Part shown: one piece after another, positions 54,541 to 62,689 of the stretch
Numbering within the stretch: position 1 is the first letter of the stretch
Layout: each line of letters opens with the position of its first letter
Source: Microbacterium ginsengiterrae
GTDB lineage: Bacteria; Actinomycetota; Actinomycetes; Actinomycetales; Microbacteriaceae
DNA length: 64,000 nt
Direction of reading: 5' to 3'
Assembly (NCBI RefSeq): GCF_014205075.1
Contig: NZ_JACHMU010000001.1
Span: 62,001-126,000 of the forward strand
Notes under the pieces: model-generated
The model's input: the letters and a program-made list of their open reading frames with translations, nothing else
Told to the model about the DNA's origin: nothing
Database searches by the model: none
Translations under genes and position numbers: made by a program

Positions 54541-54790
54541 GAGCTCGTTGCGTGAGGACGAGACGTTTCGACTCGTCGCTCCGCTCCTCGCTCAACGCGT
54601 TTCGTCTCGCTGCGCTCGCTCAACGACCCGCAGGAGCCCTCCGCTCCTCGCTCAACGACCCGCAGGAGCGACCTTCGGGCCTTGGCCTTTGGCGGGTCGT
54701 TGAGCGGAGGCGGCGAAGCCGCCGCAGACGAACGGGTTGAGCGAGCCGAAGGCGAGTCGAAACCTCGCCGAGAGCACGAACCTCTCGGAG
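54541..54790. repeat. Intergenic repeat cluster (REP-like, direct and inverted copies)
   Basis: About 250 bp between parA and the MerR gene is composed of repeated blocks. TCCGCTCCTCGCTCAACG occurs at 54580-54597 and 54640-54657; GCTCAACGACCCGCAGGAG at 54618-54636 and 54650-54668; its inverse GCGGGTCGTTGAGCG at 54692-54706. The outer pair GTTTCGACTCG (54565-54575) and CGAGTCGAAAC (54753-54763) is inverted. The units look like intergenic repeats I recall from Microbacterium genomes. There is no open frame with a recognisable product. Confidence 0.78.
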
Positions 54791-54804
54791 CCCCAGAGCC
54801 TCGG

Positions 54805-55350
54805 CTACGCGGTGCGCTTGGCGCGACGCGCGGAGAGTTCGTCGACGGGGTCCGGTGCAGTCGGGTCGAACTCGACCAGCGTGGTCTCGACCTCACGCAG
54901 CACCTTGCCGACTGCGATGCCGAAGACGCCCTGGCCGCGGCTGACGAGGTCGATGACCTCGTCGTTGGACGTGCACAGGTAGACCGAGGCGCCGTCGCTC
55001 ATGAGCGTGGTGCCTGCGAGGTCGCGGATGCCGGCGGCACGGAGCTGGTCGACGGCCGTGCGGATCTGCTGCAGGGAGATGCCCGTGTCGAGGAGCCGCT
55101 TCACCAGCTTGAGGACGAGGATGTCGCGGAAGCCGTAGAGGCGCTGCGAACCTGATCCGCTGGCACCGCGCACCGTCGGTTCGACGAGCTCCGTCCGAGC
55201 CCAGTAGTCGAGCTGACGGTAGGTGATGCCGGCCGCGCGGGCGGCGACCGCTCCGCGATAACCGACCTCGTCATCCATGGCCGGAAGACCGTCCGTGAAG
55301 AGGAGTTCGGTCACGAACCGCGGGTCGCCTGCACGCTCATCCGCATTCAT
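54805..55350 (-). CDS. MerR-family transcriptional regulator (Rv1830-like)
   Basis: A 181-residue MerR-type regulator. The DNA-binding part (about 28-95) has TYRQLDYWARTELVEPTVRG in the winged-helix and RLYGFRDILVLKLVKRLLDTG after it. A C-terminal effector region (about 100-165) contains VYLCTSNDEVIDLVSRGQGVFGI-type strands, shared with M. tuberculosis Rv1830. No metal-binding cysteine cluster is seen, so it is not a metal sensor. The ATG has a GAGGAAG ribosome site. In mycobacteria the order is garA, MerR (Rv1828), bifunctional-nuclease gene, MerR (Rv1830); here the nuclease gene is missing. Confidence 0.86.
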   Translation of the reverse strand: MNADERAGDPRFVTELLFTDGLPAMDDEVGYRGAVAARAAGITYRQLDYWARTELVEPTVRGASGSGSQRLYGFRDILVLKLVKRLLDTGISLQQIRTAVDQLRAAGIRDLAGTTLMSDGASVYLCTSNDEVIDLVSRGQGVFGIAVGKVLREVETTLVEFDPTAPDPVDELSARRAKRTA

Positions 55351-55449
55351 ATGACTTCCTCTCTGACGGGCTTACCTCAACGGTAGAGCAGTGCCCCACC
55401 CCGGGCAATCACATCCGCCGCGCGGCGAAGGTGTGTCGCAACCTGTTCG

Positions 55450-56142
55450 TTACGAAAGAACGCGAGCGAGCGCTTCGTTCACGAAGGCCGCTCGCACCTC
55501 GTCGATCTTGGCGGCGAGCTGCGGCGCCATCTCGCGCGCCTTGCCGCGAGATGTGGCGTCGGTCCGCCGTAGCAGCGAGGACATCGCGGATTCGATCAGC
55601 GAGACCTCGCGCTCCGCGCTCTGCCGCAGCGTACGCAGATGGCGCGGCTCGATGCCGTGGCGGTCGAGCGCGACGAGACCGCGCAGCAGCGTCACCGTGG
55701 ACTCCGGATAGGTCTCCGCAGCGGTGATGATGCCGGTGCTGATGGCGTCGTTGAGGATCTGCGGTCCCGCTCCGGCGGCCGACAGGAGTTCGTCGCGACG
55801 GTATCGCCGAGGGGCGGGTGCGATGGAGACAGGGGGCGCGAACGCGAGCCCCGTCTCTCCGTTGGCCTCGGCCTCGTCGAGCTGCTCGCGGATGACGCTG
55901 AGCGGCAGGTAGTGATCACGCTGAAGGGTGAGCCCGAGTCGCAGACGTTCGATGTCCGACTGCGAGAACTTTCGGTACCCGGACTCCGTCCTGGACGGGC
56001 TGACGATGCCCTGAACCTCGAGGAAACGCAGCTTGCTCGAGGTGAGATCCGGGAAGTCCGGTGTGAGCCTGGCGAGCACCTGACCGATGCTCAAGAGCCC
56101 CGCGGACGCTGAGCGATCGCGGGCCGGAAGCGCCGCCATCAC
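55450..56142 (-). CDS. ftsR: MerR-family regulator FtsR (Rv1828-like)
   Basis: A 230-residue MerR-type protein matching the FtsR/Rv1828 group. The N-terminal domain (about 14-85) includes LLSIGQVLARLTPDF, KLRFLEVQGIVSPSRTES and YRKFSQSDIERLRL, and the C-terminal half is helical with a Thr/Ser-Leu pattern. In Corynebacterium glutamicum FtsR activates ftsZ expression. The GTG start overlaps the garA stop (GTGA). Its dependence on the ftsZ dyad at 25771-25797 is a suggestion, not shown by the sequence. Confidence 0.85.
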   Translation of the reverse strand: MMAALPARDRSASAGLLSIGQVLARLTPDFPDLTSSKLRFLEVQGIVSPSRTESGYRKFSQSDIERLRLGLTLQRDHYLPLSVIREQLDEAEANGETGLAFAPPVSIAPAPRRYRRDELLSAAGAGPQILNDAISTGIITAAETYPESTVTLLRGLVALDRHGIEPRHLRTLRQSAEREVSLIESAMSSLLRRTDATSRGKAREMAPQLAAKIDEVRAAFVNEALARVLS

Positions 56143-56624
56143 TCCGTCGCCGCGGCGAGGTCGGCGGGCGACACGAAGAAGTTCAGACGGAACTTGCCGA
56201 TGCGCAGCTCGAAGCCGTTGGCGAGGGCACTGCGGTCCACGCGCTCACCGTTGACGTAGGTGCCGTTGAGCGAGCGCTGATCGATGATCTCGAAGGCGCT
56301 CCCCGACCGGGTGATCTCGGCGTGACGTCGCGAGACCGTGACGTCATCGAAGAAGATGTCCGCCTCCGGGTGGCGTCCGATCGTCGTGACGTCGGTGTCG
56401 AGCAGGTATCGAGCACCCGCCAGCGCGCCGGAACGGACCAGCAGCAGAGCCGACCCTGATGGCAGAGCTGCGATGGCCGACTGCTCGACCTCTGTGAGCT
56501 CGGCGCCGAAGGGCACGAAAGAAAGATCGGAATCGTGTCCGAACGTCTGCGTGGCGTCGTGGCGCTGCTCGCCGTCGCGATGAATGGCTTCGTCGCGAGC
56601 CGGTCGGCTTTCGAAATCTGTCAC
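56139..56624 (-). CDS. garA: FHA-domain regulator, GarA/OdhI-like
   Basis: A 161-residue phosphothreonine-binding switch protein. The C-terminal FHA domain (about 60-155) has the phosphopeptide-binding residues R84 (TIGRHPEAD), S98 and H101 (VSRRHAE) and N120 (LNGTYVNG). An N-terminal tail holds a TQTF motif with T25 and T27, in the place of the TTSVF phosphorylation site of GarA/OdhI. When phosphorylated, such proteins fold on themselves and stop inhibiting 2-oxoglutarate dehydrogenase. I chose the GTG at 56624, preceded by GGAGGA. It starts the garA-ftsR unit; the PASTA kinase at 41831 is a candidate partner. Confidence 0.88.
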   Translation of the reverse strand: MTDFESRPARDEAIHRDGEQRHDATQTFGHDSDLSFVPFGAELTEVEQSAIAALPSGSALLLVRSGALAGARYLLDTDVTTIGRHPEADIFFDDVTVSRRHAEITRSGSAFEIIDQRSLNGTYVNGERVDRSALANGFELRIGKFRLNFFVSPADLAAATE

Positions 56625-56711
56625 GGTGGCCCTCCTCCCCACCACACTAACGGATCGAGGCGTCGCCGAGCGAGGGTCTGTGGGACACAGCGACCCCACA
56701 CGACCGTTTCC

Positions 56712-56717
56712 TATGGT
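56712..56717 (+). promoter_or_regulatory. Candidate leaderless -10 box (TATGGT) for copC
   Basis: TATGGT ends 6 nt before the GTG at 56724. The intervening TGAGGT is too close to the start to be a ribosome site. Confidence 0.48.
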
Positions 56718-56723
56718 TGAGGT

Positions 56724-57365
56724 GTGCGCACTCTCACAATCGGTCGACCGACCGCCTCGTCCACCATCGCCGCCGTGCTCCTCGCCGCCTTCGTCCTGCT
56801 GTTCGCCTGGCCGTCATCCGCGGCCGCACACGACGCGCTGGTCGAGTCTTCGCCGGCGGCCGATGCGACTGTGGACACACTGCCCGCGGAGCTCACTCTG
56901 ACGTTCAGCGCCGCGCTGATCGGCGGCGAAGGCGCCACCGAGGTCGTCGTGACGGATCCGGAAGGAGAGGCAGTCGCGGAGGGACCGGCCCAGGTCGACG
57001 GCGCCCTCGTCACGCAGCCCCTCGCAACCGACGCGCCTGCGGGCGAGTATCACGTGCTGTGGAAGGTGGTCTCCAGCGATGGGCACCCCACATCGGGCGA
57101 GTTCTCCTTCACCGTCACGACCGGCTCGCAGCCGGAGGAGCCGTCCACCGCCCCCGCCGAGGAGGCCACCGCCGCCCCCGCACCGGAGCAGTCGCAGACC
57201 TCCGAACCGGTCGAGGACCCGAACATGGAGTCGATCGCATCGTTCTCCCCCGGCTGGCTGATCGCCGGAGCGGTGATCCTGCTGATCGTGGCGTTCCTGC
57301 TCTTCCTGCTGCTGCGCCGCCGCCGGCCCGCCGAATCCGGATCGGACGCCCCCTCGGAGCGTTAG
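56724..57365 (+). CDS. CopC-domain copper-binding protein with C-terminal membrane anchor
   Basis: A 213-residue exported protein. A signal peptide (about 17-35) ends in SSAAAHD, leaving a mature N-terminal histidine (H36) typical of CopC copper sites. The CopC domain (about 36-135) includes LVESSPAADATVDTLPAELT and the WKVVSSDGHPTSGEFSFTV stretch, with Asp and His that also bind Cu(II). A Glu/Pro/Ala linker follows, then a transmembrane helix (about 175-197) with a basic end. It may handle copper for the oxidase CuA and CuB sites, but this link is inferred. The next gene is lpd. Confidence 0.85.
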   Translation: MRTLTIGRPTASSTIAAVLLAAFVLLFAWPSSAAAHDALVESSPAADATVDTLPAELTLTFSAALIGGEGATEVVVTDPEGEAVAEGPAQVDGALVTQPLATDAPAGEYHVLWKVVSSDGHPTSGEFSFTVTTGSQPEEPSTAPAEEATAAPAPEQSQTSEPVEDPNMESIASFSPGWLIAGAVILLIVAFLLFLLLRRRRPAESGSDAPSER

Positions 57366-57368
57366 GCT
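57363..57368 (+). promoter_or_regulatory. Candidate leaderless -10 box (TAGGCT) for lpd
   Basis: TAGGCT ends 6 nt before the lpd ATG at 57375 and overlaps the copC stop region. GGAGG is present but only 1-2 nt from the ATG, too close for a ribosome site. Confidence 0.45.
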
Positions 57369-57374
57369 GGAGGC

Positions 57375-58772
57375 ATGCCACACTACGACGTCGTCATCCT
57401 CGGCGCGGGCCCCGGCGGGTACGTCGCCGCAGTCCGCAGCGCACAGCTCGGACTCTCCACCGCGATCATCGAAGAGAAGTACTGGGGCGGTGTGTGCCTC
57501 AACGTGGGCTGCATCCCCTCGAAGGCTCTCCTCAAGAACGCGGAGCTCGCACACACCCTGAACCACAAGGCCGACTTCTTCGGGATCTCCGGCGAATTCA
57601 CGATGGACTACGGCAAGGCGTTCGACCGCAGCCGTGTCGTCGCGGACGGTCGCGTCAAGGGCATCCACTTCCTCATGAAGAAGAACAAGGTGACCGAGTA
57701 CGACGGCCGAGGCACCTTCACCGGTCCGAAGGCGATCTCCGTCGCCAAGGCCGACGGCTCGACCGAAGAGGTCACGTTCGACAACGCCATCATCGCGACC
57801 GGCTCGAAGGTGCGCCTGCTTCCCGGCGTCGAGCTCAGCGACAACGTCGTGACGTACGAGGAGCAGATCCTCTCGCGTGAGCTTCCGAAGTCGATCGTCA
57901 TCGTCGGCGCCGGCGCCATCGGCATGGAGTTCGCCTACGTGATGACCAACTACGGCGTCAAGGTGACGATCATCGAGTTCCTCGACCGCGCGCTCCCCAA
58001 CGAGGACGCCGACGTGTCGAAGGAGATCACGAAGCAGTACAAGAACTACGGCGTCGACATCCTGACCTCGACCAAGGTCGAGTCCGTCGTCGACAACGGC
58101 TCGTCCGTCACGGTCTCGTACACGGGCAAGGACGGCCAGCAGAGCTCGATCGAGGCCGACAAGGTGCTCATGTCGGTCGGATTCGCACCCAACGTCGAAG
58201 GATTCGGTCTCGACAAGACCGGCGTGAAGCTCACCGAGCGCGGCGCCATCGACATCGACGACCACATGCGCACCAACGTGGACGGCATCTACGCCATCGG
58301 CGACGTGACCGCCAAGCTGCAGCTCGCACACGTGGCCGAGGCCCAGGCCGTGGTCGCTGCCGAGACGATCGGCGGCGCGGAGACGCAGACCCTCGGCGAC
58401 TACCGCATGATGCCCCGCGCGACGTTCTGCTCGCCGCAGGTCGCCTCCTTCGGACTCACCGAGGCGCAGGCGAAGGAGACCGGTCGCGAGATCAAGGTCG
58501 TCTCGTTCCCCTTCATGGCCAACGGCAAGGCGCACGGTCTCGGCGAGCCGGTCGGTTTCGTCAAGATGATCGCGGATGCCGAGCACCTCGAGCTGCTCGG
58601 TGCCCACATGATCGGCCCGGACGTGTCCGAGCTTCTGCCCGAGCTCACCCTCGCGCAGAAGTGGGACCTCACCGCCCTGGAGCTGGCACGCAACGTGCAC
58701 ACGCACCCGACGCTGTCGGAGGCGCTGCAGGAGGGCTTCCACGGCCTCGCGGGCCACATGATCAACTTCTGA
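57375..58772 (+). CDS. lpd: Dihydrolipoyl dehydrogenase
   Basis: The E3 component of pyruvate and 2-oxoglutarate dehydrogenase complexes, oxidising dihydrolipoamide with FAD and NAD+. The 465-residue protein starts with the FAD motif [19 protein letters not shown], and the redox disulfide is C41-C46 in [13 protein letters not shown]. The NAD site follows ([15 protein letters not shown]), and the catalytic His-Glu pair lies in [13 protein letters not shown] at the C-terminus. It is read from its own hexamer and followed by a bidirectional terminator. GarA-type proteins regulate the 2-oxoglutarate dehydrogenase complex in other actinobacteria; the gene lies close by. Confidence 0.97.
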   Translation: MPHYDVVILGAGPGGYVAAVRSAQLGLSTAIIEEKYWGGVCLNVGCIPSKALLKNAELAHTLNHKADFFGISGEFTMDYGKAFDRSRVVADGRVKGIHFLMKKNKVTEYDGRGTFTGPKAISVAKADGSTEEVTFDNAIIATGSKVRLLPGVELSDNVVTYEEQILSRELPKSIVIVGAGAIGMEFAYVMTNYGVKVTIIEFLDRALPNEDADVSKEITKQYKNYGVDILTSTKVESVVDNGSSVTVSYTGKDGQQSSIEADKVLMSVGFAPNVEGFGLDKTGVKLTERGAIDIDDHMRTNVDGIYAIGDVTAKLQLAHVAEAQAVVAAETIGGAETQTLGDYRMMPRATFCSPQVASFGLTEAQAKETGREIKVVSFPFMANGKAHGLGEPVGFVKMIADAEHLELLGAHMIGPDVSELLPELTLAQKWDLTALELARNVHTHPTLSEALQEGFHGLAGHMINF

Positions 58773-58784
58773 TCAGACACCTCT

Positions 58785-58826
58785 GAAGAACGGCCCGGTC
58801 AGGCTCTGCCTGCCGGGCCGTTCTTC
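58785..58826. terminator. Bidirectional terminator between lpd and srsC
   Basis: Arms of 19-20 bp with a single bulged T (GAAGAACGGCCCGG arms) flank a short TCT loop. It lies 12 nt past the lpd stop and 6 nt from the convergent monooxygenase stop. Confidence 0.86.
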
Positions 58827-58832
58827 GTGCTC

Positions 58833-59939
58833 TCAGCGTCCCTGCATCGTGATCATGGCGGCGCTACGCCGTCGCAGCGCCGGTGATCCCAGCATCCGGA
58901 TTCCCGCGTTCCGGACGGCGAGGGCCGGTCCGCGCACCGAGCGCCCCATGGTCATGTAGAACATCGACCTGCGTTGGGCGCGAGCGGCGGCGCGGAGCGC
59001 GGTGCGTTCGTAGTCGTGGAAATCCGGGGCACGGCCGTCCAGAGTGCGTGCGACGGCGGCGGCCAGGTGCGGCGCTGCCGCCCAGCCGAGGTTCATCCCC
59101 TGGCCGCCGATCGGACTCGTCTCGTGCGCGGCATCCCCCACGAGGACCACTCGTCCCGCCGCCAGGCGCGCTGCCCGGTGCTGGCGCGCGATGAACGGGG
59201 TGGGGTGCGTGCCGGATGGCAGTTCCACGCGGAGGCCGGCACGATCGCGGATCGCGCGGCCGAAGGCCTCCGATTCCGCCAGAACGCCATCCGGGTCCGA
59301 CACGACCCAGCGTCGCATCCCGTCGGGAAGCGGGAAGGATTCGACGAGTCCGTCCCGCTCGCAGTGCAGGCGTGCCGTCCGATCCGCTGCGTGATCGGGG
59401 ACATCGGCCATCGCGTAGCGTCCACGACCCGGACCTCGACGCCAGTGGATGCCGAGCTGCCGCCGGATGCCGCTGCGCACACCGTCGGCGGCCACGACCA
59501 CGGCGGCGCTGACCTCGCGGTGGCCGATCGACATCGAGACCCCGCTCTGGGTGTTCCGCACCACCCCGACCGTGTGCCCGAGGCGCAGCGCGTCGCTCCG
59601 CAGACTCGTGAGCCGCTCACGGAGGAGCGCATGGGTGCGATGCTGCGGAAGGATCAGCACACGGTGCTCACCCGAGAACGCGATGGACGCGAGGACCCGC
59701 CCGTCGCAGATCACCTCGCCGCGGTCGAGGGCGAGACTCTCCGCGCGCACCTGCGCACCGACACCTGCGGCCTGCAGCGCCGCCAGCCCGGGCGGGTGGA
59801 TCCCGATCGCCCTGGAGCGATGATCGGCACCTTCACGCGCCTCGTAGACCGCGACATCGATGCCGCGCTCGGCGAGCAGGCACCCGAGGAGCAGTCCGAC
59901 CGGTCCCGCTCCCACGATCACGACCTCATGGTCCGGCAT
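58833..59939 (-). CDS. FAD-dependent aromatic monooxygenase, SrsC-like
   Basis: A 368-residue flavoprotein hydroxylase of the PHBH/UbiH type, likely to hydroxylate a phenolic ring with NAD(P)H and O2. The FAD-binding motifs are GAGPVG (10-15), ADGVRSGIRR with D152-G153, and GDAAH (268-272) followed by PIGGQGMNLG. It overlaps the methyltransferase gene by 14 nt. As third gene after a type III PKS and a methyltransferase it fits SrsC of Streptomyces griseus, which oxidises alkylresorcinol methyl ethers to quinones. The natural substrate here is inferred. Confidence 0.83.
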   Translation of the reverse strand: MPDHEVVIVGAGPVGLLLGCLLAERGIDVAVYEAREGADHRSRAIGIHPPGLAALQAAGVGAQVRAESLALDRGEVICDGRVLASIAFSGEHRVLILPQHRTHALLRERLTSLRSDALRLGHTVGVVRNTQSGVSMSIGHREVSAAVVVAADGVRSGIRRQLGIHWRRGPGRGRYAMADVPDHAADRTARLHCERDGLVESFPLPDGMRRWVVSDPDGVLAESEAFGRAIRDRAGLRVELPSGTHPTPFIARQHRAARLAAGRVVLVGDAAHETSPIGGQGMNLGWAAAPHLAAAVARTLDGRAPDFHDYERTALRAAARAQRRSMFYMTMGRSVRGPALAVRNAGIRMLGSPALRRRSAAMITMQGR

Positions 59940-60642
59940 CCCCCGCCTCCCATCGCAGTTCCAGTCGCGCGGGGAACTCCTCGTTCACCTGCCAGCCGCG
60001 CGGGACGACCTCCGCCGCCTCTGCTCTGGTGAACGACCGGCGGATGCTGATGAGACCGTCCTCACGGATGAACGACCCGGCGAGGACGTTCTTCGCGAAC
60101 GGCGCGGTCCCCATGGCGAAGCCCCAGTAGGCGAGCCTGCTGCGTGCGATGTCGCGGTGCAGCACGACACCGCCCTCCCGCACGAGAGCGACGGAGCCGT
60201 CGAGCACGCCGGTGAGTTCGTCTCCCGAGAGGTGGTGGATCAGGTGGTTGGAGACGACGAGATCGAATCGCTCGGCGTCCGCCACGAGGTCGCTGGTGTG
60301 CGCGCATCGGTACTCGACCCCTCCGCCGCGCTCGCGCGCCCATCGGATCGCCCTGGGGTCGGCATCCAAGGCCGTGACGGAGATCGGCAGTCCGTCGCGC
60401 CGCGCCCATCCGGCGATCGCCCTGGACACGTCTCCTCCGCCTGCGCCGACGTCGAGGAGGTGGATCGGTCCTCTTCGCGCGCGAGGTCGTATCTCTCGGC
60501 GATACACCGATCGCCACCGGGAGACGACGGCGTTCACGAGCGAGAACCGGTCGTAGGTGCGCTCGAGCATCGTGATGTCCGCACCGGGGTCGTCCATCAG
60601 CTCGCGCGCGCTGACGGCGCGAAGAGTGAGATCGACGCTCAT
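59926..60642 (-). CDS. Class I SAM-dependent methyltransferase, SrsB-like
   Basis: A 238-residue methyltransferase with the SAM motif HLLDVGAGGGDVS (61-73), TALDADPRAIRWA as motif post-I, and DLVVSNHLIHHL as motif II. The C-terminal half has SRLAYWGFAMGTAPFAKNV, which may form a substrate pocket. It is translated from an ATG that overlaps the polyketide synthase stop (ATGA), and its end overlaps the monooxygenase start. Position in a PKS-methyltransferase-monooxygenase operon suggests O- or C-methylation of a phenolic lipid. Confidence 0.82.
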   Translation of the reverse strand: MSVDLTLRAVSARELMDDPGADITMLERTYDRFSLVNAVVSRWRSVYRREIRPRARRGPIHLLDVGAGGGDVSRAIAGWARRDGLPISVTALDADPRAIRWARERGGGVEYRCAHTSDLVADAERFDLVVSNHLIHHLSGDELTGVLDGSVALVREGGVVLHRDIARSRLAYWGFAMGTAPFAKNVLAGSFIREDGLISIRRSFTRAEAAEVVPRGWQVNEEFPARLELRWEAGDAGP

Positions 60643-61796
60643 CCGCGCGGCGCCACGACCGTCATGAGGGCGGACTCCGCGGTCAGGCCGGGTCCGAAGG
60701 CCATCGCGGCGACGCGTTCACCGTCACGCGCTCCCTCCTCCTCGAGGATGCGGCGCAGCACGAACAGCACCGTCGCACTGGACATGTTGCCGTACTGCCT
60801 GAGCACCTCTCTGGCGGGGGTGAGCTGCTCCGGGGACAGCTGCAGCCGCTCCTCCACGCGGTCGAGGATGCTGCGCCCTCCGGGATGGATCGCCCAGTGC
60901 GCGACCTGCTCACCGATGGAACGGTCGTCGAAGGCTGCGGCGAGCTCGGGCTCCGGCGCGTACAGCGGTCGCAGGGCATCGAAGATGTTCTCTCCGATGA
61001 GCTGCGGGACGGCGGTGGACAGGATCATCTCGAATCCCTCGTCGCCGATCGTCCACGCCATGTCCTTCTTCCCCTCCGGGATGATGCCGGTGTGGAAGCG
61101 ATCCAGGGCGAATCCCGGCACGGACGAGTCGAACGACCGGGCCGTCACGAGACCGGCGGCGGCCCCGTCCGCGAACAGCGACGTGGCCACGATCATGTCC
61201 GGGTCCTCAGAGGTGCGCAGGTGCAGGGTGCACAGCTCGACGCTGACGACGAGGACCACGGCATCCGGATCGGCCGCGCAGAACTGGCTTGCCGCCCTGA
61301 GCGCCGGCATCGACGCGTAGCATCCCATGAACCCGAAGTGGTAGCGCTGGACGTTGTCGTTCAGACCGAGCGCGCGCACGATCTCATAGTCGGGGCCAGG
61401 AGCGTGGAAGCCGGTGCACGAGACGGTGATGAGGTGGGTCACATCGGCCGGAGTGATGTCCGGATCCGCCTCGACGGACGCCCTGGCGACGTCGACATAG
61501 AGCTTCCACGCCTCTCGGACGTAGACCTCGTTGCGCGTCTTCGTACTCGGAGACAGCAGCGCACCATTCGACCGGTCGAAGAACTGCGGATCTTCGGCAT
61601 CCGACTCCAGCGAGAGCTCATCGATGACGGTGTACCGGGTGTCGATCCCCGACCCGTTGAACGACGTGTTCACGATACGCGTGGCCAGGCGCCCGAGACC
61701 GGGCTGCGCGGCGAAGACGTCGCGGACCTCCTCCTGTCGCAACACGGTGTCCGGAACGATCGTCTGCAGGGAGCGGAGTACCGCGGAGTGGCTCAT
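60639..61796 (-). CDS. Type III polyketide synthase, SrsA-like
   Basis: A homodimeric chalcone-synthase-type enzyme that extends acyl-CoA starters with malonyl-CoA (or methylmalonyl-CoA) and cyclises them. The 385-residue protein has the full catalytic triad: C159 in FGFMGCYASM, H304 in WAIHPGGRS and N337 in QYGNMSSAT. I took the ATG at 61796; an in-frame TTG lies four codons earlier. The two tail genes (methyltransferase, FAD monooxygenase) and their order match srsABC of Streptomyces griseus, whose product is a phenolic lipid of the alkylresorcinol family. The chain length and product class in this organism are inferred. Confidence 0.88.
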   Translation of the reverse strand: MSHSAVLRSLQTIVPDTVLRQEEVRDVFAAQPGLGRLATRIVNTSFNGSGIDTRYTVIDELSLESDAEDPQFFDRSNGALLSPSTKTRNEVYVREAWKLYVDVARASVEADPDITPADVTHLITVSCTGFHAPGPDYEIVRALGLNDNVQRYHFGFMGCYASMPALRAASQFCAADPDAVVLVVSVELCTLHLRTSEDPDMIVATSLFADGAAAGLVTARSFDSSVPGFALDRFHTGIIPEGKKDMAWTIGDEGFEMILSTAVPQLIGENIFDALRPLYAPEPELAAAFDDRSIGEQVAHWAIHPGGRSILDRVEERLQLSPEQLTPAREVLRQYGNMSSATVLFVLRRILEEEGARDGERVAAMAFGPGLTAESALMTVVAPRG

Positions 61797-61841
61797 GAGG
61801 TCACTCAAGCATGAGGAACGATTCTGAAGATAGGGCTTGCG

Positions 61842-62468
61842 TTAGGCGCCGAGCGCCCTACCCAGTTTCGAGTCGGATGCCGCGGCACGGGCACCTGCGG
61901 CGAAGACGACGGATTCGACGGCGGCGAAGAATCTCTCCCGCTCCGCCTCGTCGTCCGGGGCGGCAGGACCGAGCTCGACCTCCCACTCCCGCCATTGCCG
62001 CCGTGTACCGCCGCGCAGGTCGGTGGTGCGGACACGGTCGTCGACGAACTCCGCGATGACGCCGCCCTCCCCGCGCAGGAGGTAGGCCGTCCGGCTGTTC
62101 TCGATGCGCGCCAGCGGAGCCAGCGGGGCCGACGTCCAGCGGCCGAGCGCCTCTCGCACGGCCTCGGGCACCGTGTCATCGTCGCCGAGGGGCCAGGAGA
62201 TCTCCAGGCGCCCGTCGCCCTGACGCGGACCCTTGATGTGCCACCCGGCATCCCCGCCACCCGTGCGGCGCCGGACGGCGACGCCGGCTCGCGCGAGCTC
62301 CGCCTCCGCGGTGTCGAAGTACCGGGCGTCGAGTTCTCGCAGTTCCCCGTCCGTGACGGAGAGCACCGCCGCGACGTCCGTCCATGCCGGCAGCGGGGTG
62401 TCGTCGTCGACGTCGTACTTCCGCTCGACCTCGACGATCCTGGTCGGTTCCGTCGCACCCTCAGTCAT
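61842..62468 (-). CDS. CYTH-domain protein
   Basis: A 208-residue CYTH (CyaB-thiamine triphosphatase) protein. The fold's ExExK triphosphate-binding motif is E13-V-E15-R-K17 in VEVERKYDV. Further acidic and basic strand residues are in GWHIKGPRQGDGRLEISW and AEFVDDRVRTTDLR. CYTH enzymes hydrolyse triphosphates or polyphosphate with Mg2+; the substrate here is unknown, and no CHAD domain is fused or adjacent. It overlaps the small gene upstream by 8 nt and is 45 nt ahead of the polyketide synthase, so it may lie in the same transcript. Confidence 0.85.
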   Translation of the reverse strand: MTEGATEPTRIVEVERKYDVDDDTPLPAWTDVAAVLSVTDGELRELDARYFDTAEAELARAGVAVRRRTGGGDAGWHIKGPRQGDGRLEISWPLGDDDTVPEAVREALGRWTSAPLAPLARIENSRTAYLLRGEGGVIAEFVDDRVRTTDLRGGTRRQWREWEVELGPAAPDDEAERERFFAAVESVVFAAGARAAASDSKLGRALGA

Positions 62469-62673
62469 CGGTGGAGGTGAGATCCTCGAGCGCCTCGTCG
62501 AACCAGTAGTCGATCTCGGTGGGGCCGTCGTCCGATCCGGTCTTCTGCGGCTCGCCGCGCCGGTTGTAGACCACCTGCGTCTCGCTGTAGGGGACGATCA
62601 GCTTGTCGTCCGCGTCCTCGATGGGGACGATCTGCCCGTCCAGCGGGCCGCCGTGGAGTCGTGCGATTGCCAT
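62461..62673 (-). CDS. Small conserved protein of unknown function
   Basis: A 70-residue acidic protein, MAIARLHGGPLDGQIVPIED at its start, with a short strand-rich core (LIVPYSETQVVYNRRGEPQ) and a helical acidic end. It has no signal peptide or membrane segment. It overlaps the CYTH gene by 8 nt, which argues for real translation. The 'LHGGPLDG' start is common in small actinobacterial proteins that I cannot link to a function. Confidence 0.6.
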   Translation of the reverse strand: MAIARLHGGPLDGQIVPIEDADDKLIVPYSETQVVYNRRGEPQKTGSDDGPTEIDYWFDEALEDLTSTDD

Positions 62674-62689
62674 GTGCTCACCATAGTCC

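Noticed and set aside
54541..54790. Repeat cluster considered as a CRISPR array
   Set aside because: Repeats are unequal, include inverted copies, and have no regular spacer pattern or cas genes.
61797..61841. TATCTT at 61832-61827 as a promoter for the polyketide synthase gene
   Set aside because: No -35 at a fitting distance; co-transcription with the CYTH gene is equally plausible.
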